64,000 bases of DNA from Paracyclopina nana (Eukaryota; Arthropoda; Copepoda; Cyclopoida; Cyclopettidae), in the NCBI GenBank assembly GCA_019096065.1, contig JAGUCH010000002.1:12660501-12724500 (forward strand), given 5' to 3'. Numbering within the stretch: the first letter of the stretch is position 1; each line of letters opens with the position of its first letter. The position numbers and the translations under genes are program-made. Below the pieces are notes generated by a model. That model searched no databases, was not told the origin of the DNA, and was given only the letters and a program-made list of their open reading frames with translations. Positions 11,275 through 22,400 of the stretch are shown here, in pieces.

Positions 11275-12488
11275 ATGATTATGGTTCAGAACACTCTGCA
11301 GACCGGTCTGATGGGTGACAGCAGCAGTGCGACCACAACGACCTCGGCTCCGGTGCTCACACCGACCACCCTCAAGTGCATCACTCAGCTGTTCGAAGCG
11401 GAGGACTGCCTGGACAAGCTGCAGAACATCGAGAACGACGGGTTTGTCGTGCCCTTGCCACCAGGCCAGAAGAGCACCAAGAAGAGCTTCTTCAAGCTGG
11501 AAAATAGCCATTCCTGGCAAGGTGGCACAGCCACAGTGGTCACCACACCCACAGCCAAATCGGAGTCGCTCACCATCCTGGATCTGCCTTTGGAGCAGCA
11601 AGAGACCACACCCACCACTGTAGTGGCCGCCATCAAAACCATGCAGACGAGGAGCTCTTCAAGGTAAAATTGATGATTTTTGCACGCGAAGAAGGGAAAT
11701 AATGCATCGACCTTTTCAATAGGCCACGAGCTGTGGTGCAGCCCCGGATGATGGCGAAAAGTGCGTCTAGTAACGTCAGCAAAAGGCAGGCTGCTGTGGT
11801 GAAGAGAACTCCCAGATCGAGGCCTGGAGTGAAGCCCAACCAGGATGAGGCTGGCTTGAGTCCGGATGAAAGGGAAAGGCTGCGGATCAGGCGAGAACGA
11901 AACAAGGCCGCGGCTGCCAGGTGCCGAAAGCGACGCATGGACCAAATCTCCACCTTGTCTGAGGAAGTGGATGAGCACGAGGAGAAGAAAAGGATCCTGG
12001 AGAACACCATTGCTCAACTCAGGGCTGAAAAGGAGGAATTGGAGTTCATCCTGGCTCAGCACCAAAGCGAGTGCAAATTTGGAGGCCAATACATGATGAT
12101 TCCCACCCAAAGTGAGGAAGACAACTTGCCCATAGCTGTCAAGAGTGAACCTGTCCTTGTTCAAGCCATTGGCCAAGAATATGATCTTCATGACAGTCAT
12201 CAGGAGCCAAAAAGGATCCTCAAGCCAAAACGGCCTCTCACACTCACCATCGAGGCCCCGAGGTCCACTGTGGAGGGTGTGGTCATCGAAACGCCCTCAA
12301 ATGTGGTGACCTCGCTAGGCTTTGACGCCCTGATGACCTCCACTGGCCTCACACCTACCACCAACATTATTACACCAGTCTTCAGCCTCAACACCCCCAC
12401 TTGTTCAAGCCAACAGAGGACAAGTGAGTTGATCTCATCTGACCTCAATACACCAAACAACGAAAAAGTCTCGCTGATCCTGCTTTAA
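11275..12488 (+). CDS. kay: Fos/kayak-type bZIP transcription factor
   Basis: Two exons, 11275-11663 and 11723-12488, joined across a 59-bp intron give 384 residues. The basic region RIRRERNKAAAARCRKRR (about residues 184-201) is followed by a five-heptad leucine zipper ending LEFILAQHQSECK, which matches Fos/kayak (EFILA.H...C) better than ATF3, JDP2 or Jun. Fos proteins dimerise with Jun and bind TGACTCA. The N-terminus is Ser/Thr-rich and the C-terminus carries several TP sites (LTPTTNIITPVFSLNTPT), plausible MAPK targets. A second in-frame ATG lies two codons downstream, at 11281. Drosophila kayak uses alternative first exons, so an upstream exon may exist. Confidence 0.85.
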
Positions 12489-13533
12489 ATTGCATTCACA
12501 TATAGCTACAAAAATATTGTTATGTTCTCTACGGTGGCACCCTTATTCAGTAAGAAAACCTCTATTATTACTTATTACTACTGTAGCGTCTGGAAAAAGC
12601 ACATTATACAAAATACATGGAAAAGATGTGTGAATTCGTGTACGTCTTGTCATACCGACTTCAAAAAGAGCTTGGAATGTCTGAAATCGATCCTCGCGCT
12701 GTGCTGTCGATTGTCCTCGTTTCCGTTCAAACTGATTTATAGCAATGCATTTTTTCCAAGCTAGCCAAGCGTTCCATCAAAAACGAGACTGCATGCGTGT
12801 GTTATTTCCGTCGCAATTAAGTCATGATGGTGCATAGTGTTATCAATGTACAAACAAAGTGGCGGTGTATTCACTAATATGATGGAGGCCCCTTGCTAAA
12901 ACTCGTGAATTTAATGTATGCAGCAATAGCCAGTACGTACCATGCATATTGACTTTTATTTTACATACTACGTGTATAGCTGGCCTTTGCAGCACAGGTG
13001 CAATGCGTGTAGTCACCAGACTGTTCCAGTCGTCTCGCAAAAAATCAATAATGTACCTTTGATGATTGAAGGTAGGAAAAAGGCTTGCCATTTTTACGAC
13101 TCCTCTTTAATGTGTGTTGATAGGAGAAGCTGCGTGCACGTGTACTTTGCTACTACGATTCATTGCGCGAGATTTTTACTGCCTTTTTTAGGAGGTGTGC
13201 TATACTATAAAATAAGCTAATCATATTTCAGCCCCGACGATAAGCCTTCCTTCTTCTCTTAGTAGAAAATGCAATTTCGTCATTTTTTTGTGGCGAGCTG
13301 CTAATTTGATGTTTTCTCCATAAATGAGCGGATTTTCAATTCTCGGAAGACGCTTGTCTTGCAGAACAGTTTAGAAATGAGTAGAAGTAGTGAAGGAGAG
13401 TCCGTGACGTCACAGCAGCTACGGAACATAGGAATAAGGTAGAAGTAGTTCATGTGCATTGCATTCGAGGCACATCAGCAGGCATCAGCAGTGCCTACAA
13501 CGGATCGGAACATACGAAAATACAGCAGTAATA
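12489..13533. other. Fos 3' region and spartin upstream region
   Basis: About 1 kb without a supported gene. The first part is probably Fos 3' UTR. A perfect CRE, TGACGTCA, is at 13405-13412 inside GTGACGTCACAG, the same 12-mer found at 10749-10760 upstream of Fos. It lies about 120 bp before the spartin start codon. Confidence 0.5.
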
Positions 13534-14776
13534 ATGGCAGACTCGTCGAATAACCCTTACAGGTACATTAAATGTCGCACATTATAATTTGCATTGTATT
13601 TAACTTACGTTAATTTCCAGCTCTTTGCACAAAACTGTGCATGACGCCCTGGGAGAATTGGAAGCTGACGAAAGTGTGTATGTGTCATCCAGAGAGGCAG
13701 AGGAGCTGTTCTACTTGCCGGACTGCGTGCAAATCTTTTTCATCACTGCTGATGGAAAAGTGTCCACGTTTTCTGAGCCCTCCACGTTGCGCATCTTTCG
13801 GTTCAAGGAAGCGCCATCAACCGCAAATAATGAGGAGGAGGCCTCCACTTTCATCCAAGTCGGAGGCTGGACGCATCCGCTTGTCCCAGGAGCCTCGCCT
13901 GTCCTCGAGGCTGGAAATGGAGCCTTCATGTTCCCTGACGTGTATGGTGGCGAGGAGGGCAACAGCGTGGGACTCGTGATTGATGACAGCAGCCCATTCA
14001 ATATTGACAACGAAGCCAATGCCCAACTGGGCCAACTGCTTGAACAACTGACAGCTTTAAAGAAGGAAGCCCCTCTCGCCAACGAGTACAGGCTGGGCAA
14101 AGTGGGCATGTGCATTTTGAAAGGCGCGGAGAAACTTAGCCAGTCTCTAGAGAAAGGTGCGGAGAAAACGACCCACCTGATTGAGTATGTGTCAGAGAGG
14201 CATAAAAGCAAACTGCAGCCAGCGGATCACGAGGCCAAAATGAGCCCAGCGCTCAAGACAACCGTCAAAGGAGCTCGCTATGCCACCAACGCTACCGTCA
14301 AGGTGAGCGGCTTCGTGGCCAATCGCGTGGGCAAGCTGACCAAAGGATTGGCAAATCACTTGGCCAAGAAAATGGAGCCCACGGTGACAGGCACAGTGGG
14401 GAGTTCAGCAGGCGCGAAAAAGTCCTCCTCGCTGTACAACCTCGTGGATGCAGCACGTGGAGGCTTGCTTGCTTATGGAACGGTGTACGCAAGCCTGGAG
14501 CACTCTGCCAAAGCCCTGGGCAAGAGTGTCAAGGAGGAGTCAGTGCAGATTGTGGAGAAAAAGTATGGAGGAGAGGCTGGCCAAGTGTATGGAGAAGCCA
14601 TGACCGCTGCCGGCGATGCAGCCATGACCTATATGAATATTCAGTCTTTGGGAGTCAAGGGGATGATCAAGAGGACTGCCAAAGACACTGGCAAGCAGCT
14701 AGGCAAAGCTGTCCTGGATGCTCACGTAGAGAAGAAACAAAAGCTGGACTGCGACAGCACTGAACAAATGTCATAA
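13534..14776 (+). CDS. SPART: Spartin-like protein (senescence domain)
   Basis: Two exons, 13534-13562 and 13621-14776, give 394 residues with in-phase splicing. After a short leader the protein has a beta-rich region (DESVYVSSREAEELFYLPDC) like the middle domain of spartin. The C-terminal half, with SPALKTTVKGARYATNATVK, GFVANRVGKLTKGLANHLAK and a final Gly/Ala-rich helical segment, is the plant-senescence domain. Spartin acts on lipid droplets, endosomes and mitochondria; loss of human SPART causes Troyer syndrome. Human spartin is about 666 residues and begins with an MIT domain that binds ESCRT-III. No MIT domain is present in this model, so this is a shorter form or an upstream exon has been missed. 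Confidence 0.85.
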
Positions 14777-14836
14777 TCAATCCTGCCCATTATTAACACA
14801 AAAAATATCTGTATTAATTGTAATAAATAGAATCTT

Positions 14837-15461
14837 TCATTCGTTTGCTTCCTCCGCTGTTTCAGTCTTATTCTGACTTGCCTTGTTCTTGTAGACGATC
14901 TCGGCTCCCTCTTCGCAATCAAAAACTGGACAGCAAGAGGGAAATTCCTCAGTCAAGTTGAACTTATCTTCAACCAGCTTGCAAGGACTAAGCTCGGTGT
15001 CAATGATGGGACCACAATCTTTGACCTATAACCATATTTTACATGAGCAATGATTGGGGGCAGCCATTGAGATCTTTTAACTCATTTTACCTCTTCGCCA
15101 AGGAAAGTTTCGTTGGTCTGTGTATTCTTGAGAGGCGTGCAACGCGATTGGCCACAGAAAGGCTTGAGAGACCACGTTTCGTTAGGGCTATACCAATTCC
15201 TCTGGGTCCAAGAGTAGCATTTGTTGGGGAAGTCTAAAATTAGGATTGTTTTTATAATCAATATCCACAAGGAAGTGAGAAGCTAGTAGCAGGTGCCCAA
15301 GGTCGACAACTTGGTAATTTCATGGCAAAAAAAATTTACTCACCTCTGAGGACATCTGCTGGGATGAGCCGGACAAAAGGATCAGAATTGACAATGACTG
15401 CAGCAGCAACTCCCAGCGTGACTGCACTGAGCAAAACGATGCCAAAGCGGTGGCTATTCAT
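14837..15461 (-). CDS. Secreted single-domain von Willebrand type C (SVWC) protein
   Basis: Three exons, 15344-15461, 15091-15233 and 14837-15025, give 149 residues. A signal-peptide-like N-terminus (hydrophobic IVLLSAVTLGVAAAVIV) is followed by an eight-cysteine domain: C-Y-W near the start, FCGQSRC, a conserved CGP after the second intron, and FPSCCPVFDC. This spacing fits the SVWC family of arthropods, which includes Vago-like antiviral or nutrition-responsive peptides and La1-like venom peptides. The tail is rich in Lys, Glu and Thr. The role here is unknown; secretion and disulphide bonding are inferred. The gene is convergent with spartin, whose stop is 60 bp away. Confidence 0.8.
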
Positions 15462-15891
15462 GGTGTTATTTGGGGGGCTTCTTTCTGCGTGGTGGGTGAC
15501 AACTATCTGCATAGGTTTCAGCTCGGTGGCTGCCTTTTATAGACTAGACAAGCATGCCCAATTTGTATGTGTAAAGGAAGTAGAATTGTAACCAAGTGAG
15601 GTAAACTGGTAAAGGTCACTTGATTTCAAGATTTTACATAACAGCCATTAACAAAAAAATGATTAGCTTAACATGACACGCTAAAGATACCACTCTAAAA
15701 GCTACTTTTTAGTGCATTGACTAATGTCCAACATGCATTTTGCCCTTGAAATAGTATTTTTATAGATACTATTCATAAAAATAGAATGCGCATTGAAGTA
15801 GTTCAAATATTAAAAATGGCATTCATAAAATCGAGTTGCATGCATATTTCAGCTCTAATATATACATATATAAGTAGCGTGCATAATAATT
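15462..15891. other. Intergenic region with TATA-like sequence
   Basis: A 430-bp AT-rich spacer between divergent genes. TATATAAG at 15867-15874 is a good TATA match but lies only about 18 bp before the next ATG (15892), too close for a usual TATA-start-AUG arrangement. Either the real start codon is downstream or the match is not used. A possible 3' splice site (TTTCAG) ends at about 15852. Confidence 0.4.
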
Positions 15892-16317
15892 ATGGGTAAA
15901 AAAGCCGTCAACTTGGATGGTGTTAAAATTCGAGAACATTTCCACGAACAAGAACACCTAAAATTGAAGGAGAAAATCATGGAGGATCAAGTTCAACACA
16001 GTGTCTTGGTCGACCACGAAATCATCGTGGAAGGCGTTGTCCTTCGGGAGAAGAAAGAACTGAGCACCATAGTCGTGGATGGCAAAGAGAAGAAACTTCT
16101 CACCCACCAACGCTGCATTGGTGACAGGGTCTACGAGGTGAAGCAAATCTCGATGGACGGCAAAATTGTGGATGAAACTGTGAACACCGCAATGAGCGAC
16201 GAGGAGAGCGGGCGCTTCGTCAAGGAGTGGAGCGAGAAATGGCAGCCTCAACTCGAGGACAAGAATGCGCCCAAATCCGGCGGCATAGTCAACGCTTTCA
16301 GGAAATTCTTCAACTGA
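15892..16317 (+). CDS. Unrecognised 141-residue protein
   Basis: A single-exon frame of 141 residues, which I do not recognise. It has no signal peptide or membrane segment. The first 30 residues are charged and helical. The middle looks like alternating beta strands and turns (VVLREKKELSTIVVDGKEKK, RVYEVKQISMDGKIVDETVN), faintly like the strand-turn pattern of fatty-acid-binding proteins, but no lipocalin or FABP signature is clear. The C-terminus is Trp-rich (EWSEKWQP) and ends in FRKFFN. Codon use and length make it a probable real gene. It is convergent with TOR, whose stop is 95 bp away. The start codon is uncertain because a TATA-like box sits very close upstream. Confidence 0.6.
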   Translation: MGKKAVNLDGVKIREHFHEQEHLKLKEKIMEDQVQHSVLVDHEIIVEGVVLREKKELSTIVVDGKEKKLLTHQRCIGDRVYEVKQISMDGKIVDETVNTAMSDEESGRFVKEWSEKWQPQLEDKNAPKSGGIVNAFRKFFN

Positions 16318-16411
16318 ACATGACGATCGTTTTCGTATTAACAGTTAATGAGGATAAATTCGAAATATATGGCATGATTAAAAGGAACGCATCTATGCAT
16401 GATGCTTCTTC

Positions 16412-19400
16412 CTACCAAAAGGGACACCACCCGATGTAACACTGACACAAATTTTCGTTGTTGGTTGCCTGCCTGATCAAGAGATCCACCTGCTTGGCAA
16501 CCTCCAAGCACTCGCTGGGGTCAAAGTCGCGGCCGGTCAGCTTGTCCCGAACACGCTGGACAATGTCCAGCGCCTTTTTGTTCAAGGCTTCCGGCTGCTG
16601 CTGGGCAGGCCCATTGTTGCCATTAGAGCCGGCAGCCTCGAGATCCAGAGGCTTGTTGTCCATCGGTGCTATTTGGTCCCCGCCAACGAGGGGATTGAGG
16701 TCAGCCGCGGCCGCAACAGAGGTGCCTGGCGTGACAGCATTGGCAGCCGCCGCAGAGCTCGATGACGCATCTCCTCCCACGGCCACTCCGGCATTGGCCG
16801 ACTTTGTCTTCTTGCCCTTGTTGCCAGTCTCGATGAGCCTCCAGTTGAGCAGAGGGTCGTAGACAAAGGCTTCCAGCACGGCCATCAGGCTGTCCTTGTT
16901 GTTCCTCAAGACTGTCATGACAGACTCGCAGGTGCTGCGGTAGGTGCCCTCAATGCCGGTGACCTCCATAGCGTTGATGAGCATCCGCGTGAGACGGAAG
17001 GGAATCTTCTCGGGGAACTTCTCGCGAGTCATGGCCACCTCAAAGCAGTCTCCAAAGTCAATGTGCAGAATCTTGCCACTCATGCGGTCCAACAGAAGGT
17101 TGGAGGGGTGCCTGTCCCCAAGGCCGAGGACGTAGCCCACCATGGACATGACGGCGAGGCTACGCGTGAAATTGGTCCGCCGGTCGAACCACACCTCCGA
17201 GGAGGGCGACTTGAGCAGCAGCAGGTTGGCCAGGTCGTCGCCCTGGGTCAGCTCCAGGCTGTGCTCAAACACCTCCACCTTGTTCATGAGCGGCAGGTGG
17301 TCGTAGTCGGGCGACATGCGCTGCATCAGCCGGTGCTCCAGGTTCAGCAGGTTCTTCTTCTTTTCGCGGTAGTCCTTGATGAGACCGTGCAGGGTGTCGG
17401 AGTGGGGCACCCACCCGATCAGCCCCGAGTTGGTGGACAACGGGATGACCGCGAACCGCTGAATAGCCAGGTTGCGCCTGAAGGTCTCGGGGTCGTTGAC
17501 GAGCAGCGAGTTGACGAGGCTGAAGAACTGCATGACCCTCTCGTCCTGGCGGAGGTCCTCGTGCCCCTTGAGGAGGAACATGTACGTCCGGCCGTTGCTG
17601 CCGCGGATGCTCAGCTTCCTCGGTCGCTGTTTCGAGGTGATCACCTGGAGGGAGGGCAGCACCTGGGCGATGCGGTTGACGGTGCCCAAGGGGGTGTAGG
17701 AGCCGGGGACGGCGAGCTCGAGGTCCCTGCACATGAGTAGCTTGGGGGAGACGTACTGCAGCTCGAGCTGGGTGAGCTGGGGCAACTGGCGCGAGATGCG
17801 ACGGAAGACGTGGTAGTAGAGGTCCCAGGCCTGGTTGAGGTCGCGGATGTTGGCGGACATCTTGTAACGCGAGCACCACCGCTTGGCTTCGTTCAAGTCG
17901 TTGCCGTAGGCCTGGTGGAAAGAGGTCTCCTTGAGCGTCTGAGGGCCCTTTTCCAGCATGGCGTGTAAAGGCTCCAGCTTGGCCAGCATGCCTTGAATGT
18001 TCCGCTCTCCGAAGTAGAGGCGTGAGGCTTCCTCGAGGGCCTCATGCCACTGTTCGTGCCATAAGATTGCAACGCGGATCAGCTCGTCCGAAGCCATCAG
18101 CGCCTGGTTCACCAAGATCTCGCTGTGCTCGCGAATCTTGTTCAGGATCTTGTTGGCCGCGTTCTTGCGCGCCTGATTGTTCGACTTGCAGGCCACGGTG
18201 AGGCTGTAAACCAAGGCCTGGGGGTGGTGCTTGCCAAGGTCAGCCAACAGCTGGAAAAAGTCACCAATTTTAGCAGTATGCAAATACTTTACGTTCTACG
18301 GTTCTGACGATTTTTTTTGCCTATTTGGCTTTCAATCTCTAATAGAGTAAAGATAATAATTACGCCATACAAAGGCTTCTCACTAGCTTCTTAAATAATA
18401 ATCAATAATATTTCCAAATCTTTTTTTAAGTTTTTCAAGTTAAATAAATTATGTTTACCAAAATATACATATACGATTTTATTTCGCTCATTATAGATAT
18501 GTGAAGATGCGTTAGATGATTTAGACGGCTTAGATGATAATCTTTGTCATCAATATTAGAACCTTTTTCAGATGATTGTTGGCAGTCCTCATTATTCTTT
18601 GGACTGCTACTTGCGAATGTACTGTTCAATTCCGCATCCGCAAAAATCCGTTCAGTAAAAATCCCTTCCGAAAAATTCCGAGCGACAATTTAGAAGAGAC
18701 ATTTGGGAGTTGAGCTCAAAATCAACTTTAATTTCAATCAGTCGAGTCACTTTTTTAGGGCGAGTAATCATTATAAATGTTACTTTTTCGCTAAACATAT
18801 TTGATATTTTTAGATTTATAACGACTTCGTTTTTACGTCATGAACTAAAGTTTGATGATACAGAGTTGCCCAGTTTTTTCTGTTAGGTTTTTTTATAGTT
18901 ACCCTTAATAGTTATAAATACCTTTAAAAGTAATACAAATCAATAGTCCACAAGAACCACCTTATTAATTGCCTTTGAGCCAAATAGGTGTAGCTGGTAA
19001 CCAGTAATGGTATCTTTGGAAAAACTAAGCTAAACTGAAGCAAATTGCTGAGCTATTTTTGGTGAAAGCTCAAGTTAGAAATCAGAATGTAGGCATTTTC
19101 CAAAGGTTTTTAGCAATTTACTTGCAGAGAAAACTTTTAGCATGGCGGATTTTTACTGAGAGGAAAATCACGTATGGGATTTTCACGGAGCGGATTTTTG
19201 CGGACTCGGATTTGAGCAGATATACCCTACTTGCCTGTGCTCAAGTGCGGTATAAATATAGATGATTCTTGGATCAGCAATCTTTAATTGGACCAAATAT
19301 AGATGATTTTAGACTTCAACCAAGCTCAAGCAAATATGATGGCTTCTGAAATATTGCTACTTATTATACATGGCTCTTTTAAAATCTTTATTTAGGAAAA

Positions 19401-22400
19401 ACAATCAGAACAATTATAATTACTGTTCATTTTATGGTGAGGAAAATCCAATAATTACTAATAAAAAACTAAAATAACAGCTATAACTCTACAGGGTAAA
19501 AAAGCCTGAAATTTTTTGAGCCAGAAGTTCAATATTTCACTTGATTTTTGTTCTCACAAAGCATTTAAAAAGGTTGGTTTTTTTGGCTCACTTCTCATGC
19601 TTCATTTATCAAGCTCAGTAATAATTTGGAAAAGTGAAATTTAGTTTGGAAATTGGTATGAAATTCTTAATCTTTATTTAGATTTTTACCTAATTCGGTC
19701 TATTGGCAGATGGAATATATATTTTAAAAATATTTTGGGTCTTGCTGAACAACAGCTTTAAAGTAGCTCAGCATAGCTAATTGCAATCATCTAAATTAGT
19801 CCACAGCAAAAAAACCATATCTATTTATACATCTAGTGAGCCCAGGAGATAGGTGGTAAAATATAGATACTAATCGCCAAAAATCATCTAAATTTGGACC
19901 AAAAACAGTACAAATATAGATGACAAAGATGATCATCTAGGTCATCTAACAAATCTATGTTTTTACAGACCCATTTTATTTTCATGGAAAATTACTTAAT
20001 ATAGAATTGTATAACATAATTTTATCTAAAACCACACAATTTTATGAAGGTCATGATCGCTTGTTCTGCTAACTTCATTAACATTTGAAAATTTCTTTCC
20101 ATCAAATTAAAGTATTTTACACACTGTAAACCGAATTTCCTTGTGAGTAATTAACTTTGCCGATTGCCTCAGCTTTTTGGCGTTCCCAATGCAATGCGTT
20201 ATGAGCTTGTTCTCATAAAACTCAGTAAGCAAAGCAAGGCACTTCTGAATGTCATAACTCAGTAAGTACTGAGCCGATTGGAACCAAATTTGGAGGTCAT
20301 TAGAGCATATTGAAGATTGTTCATGCAAAATTTCATCCAGATCGGAGAACTCTAAGGAGGCGGCTGATTTTTCTCCTTTACTTAACTGATTTGCCTCACT
20401 ATCAGTAAGGCGGCCTTAGCGTCCTCCAATCCGGATGAAAATTGGCATGAAGATTCTTCAATACGTCCTTATGGATTCCTCCAAATTTCCAAATTGGTTC
20501 CAATCGGACGAGTAGATGCTGAGATATAAGCGCGCAAAGTGCCTTGCTTACCTAATAGCTTGTTAAGAGAACAAGCTATTAAATAAATGATAACCCAAGG
20601 GATATTTTTTACTAAGCAAATGGAAAATGAAAACTTAAGGGTATTTTTTACTTAGCTTATGGTAAATGTAAACCCTAGGGATGTTTGTAACTAAGAGAAA
20701 AGTACACCTAGGGTTTCCATTTACGATTTGCTTGGTAAAAAATATCCCTAGGGTTATCATTCACTTCATAGTACATCAGGAGCCCAATAAGGCAGCTCAT
20801 CTGTTTGACTACAGCATAATTATCAGAGAACATAGAATAAACTAGCAGATTCTTTTGAACAAACTCCAAATTTAGCTAAAGCACTTGATTTCGGCGAGTT
20901 CACTACTCAATTGGAAATTCGGTTTAAGTGTATAAAACATTTGTAATTTGTAAATCTACGCTCAGAAAAGTTTTGTCTTGGTTTTATGTTAACCATGCTA
21001 AACCAACTTTTACCGTACCTTCAAAGTCCAGAAAAGCAGCAAGTACAAAATGCACTTAAACCGAAGTTCCATCAGAGTGATGAACTTTCTCTGATAATTC
21101 TGCAGTAGTCAACAAGATGAGCTGTCTTTTTCCTACGTAAAACGCATCCATAGGGTATTCATCAACTATTACGAACAAATACCCATAGAGTTTTCATTTA
21201 CCATTAGCAGAGTAAAAAATATCCCTAGAGTTTTCATTTTCTTCATAACGCACCGGGACCGCAAAAAAGCTAAGTCACCCCGCAAAGTGAATTACTCACG
21301 AGGAAATTCGGTTCACAGAGCGTAAAATCGTATATACAGTATGTAAACAAAATATAAAAGAAGGGTACAAAATATCTGAGCTCATTTTGTAAAGTAAAAA
21401 TCTTGTAGCGTTACTTGGCTCTCGTAAGCTCGAGCCCGCAAAGTTACGGCTCGCTTTTTGCTTAACAAAATTTGCTCAGCTATTTTATACACTTGTTTTA
21501 TACAATGTTTACACATATAAATAGATGCTATTTGGTGGCCTTAATGCAAATCGAAAAATCGTCAAAAATCTCACAGTCAAGTCAAGCATATTTTCAGTGC
21601 CTTTTTCTATTTTTTATACGTATATTGGCATCAAATGGCTGTTGGAAGCATTCTTACCTGGTGAATTAACCGGCTGACCAGAGGGCGAGGGGTATCAATG
21701 CGGGCAATGAGCTGCGGGATAACTTGCAGCCAATTGTCAATCTCAATAGTGCGCATTCCCTCGTGCAAGGCTTCGTACATGTCCGATTGATGGCCGTACT
21801 CAAATAGCAAGGTCAACAGGCGCAGCGTGTCTTGCAGCGAGTTGCCCTTGCTCAACGTGATGGACTTGACGAAGCCCTTGAGGGCGGGCACGGCATACTG
21901 GGAGATCATCTGGGGGGAAAGGATGCCAGGCTTGACCACTTCTGGCGCTTGTTGCTGCTGCAAAAGTTGCTGCTGGTGCCGATAGAAAAGGCAGGCCTCA
22001 AAGTTCATCACTGCGTACGCATGCCAGGCCTTGTACCAGTTGCCGTCGTACACCGAGGCCTCCTCATAGTACTGCAGCACCGTAGGAATGGTGTCCTCAG
22101 TGATGCCATGCAACGACTCCTGCCACTGGCCCAACTTCAAGTAGCAGCGGGCCAACAGCTGGCGGAACTCCTTCTCCTCGTTGAAGAGGGCCTCATTGGC
22201 GGCCGCATTCGAGGCCGAGGCCTCGTTCTGCTGAGCCGCATTCCTCGCTGCGTTGGCCTCGGTCGTGAGGTAGGCGCACTTGGGCTGGAGCTCTTTTCTG
22301 ACAAAGGTCTGCAAGTTCGTGAAACTCCTCTCCCGTTCGGCCTTTCTGTTCGAGTCCCACAAGTGCTTGCAGTAGGCCAGGGTAGCCTGAGGGTGGTGGG

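Noticed and set aside
12522-12764. 80-codon frame downstream of the Fos gene
   Set aside because: No similarity to known proteins, and its position fits the Fos 3' UTR.
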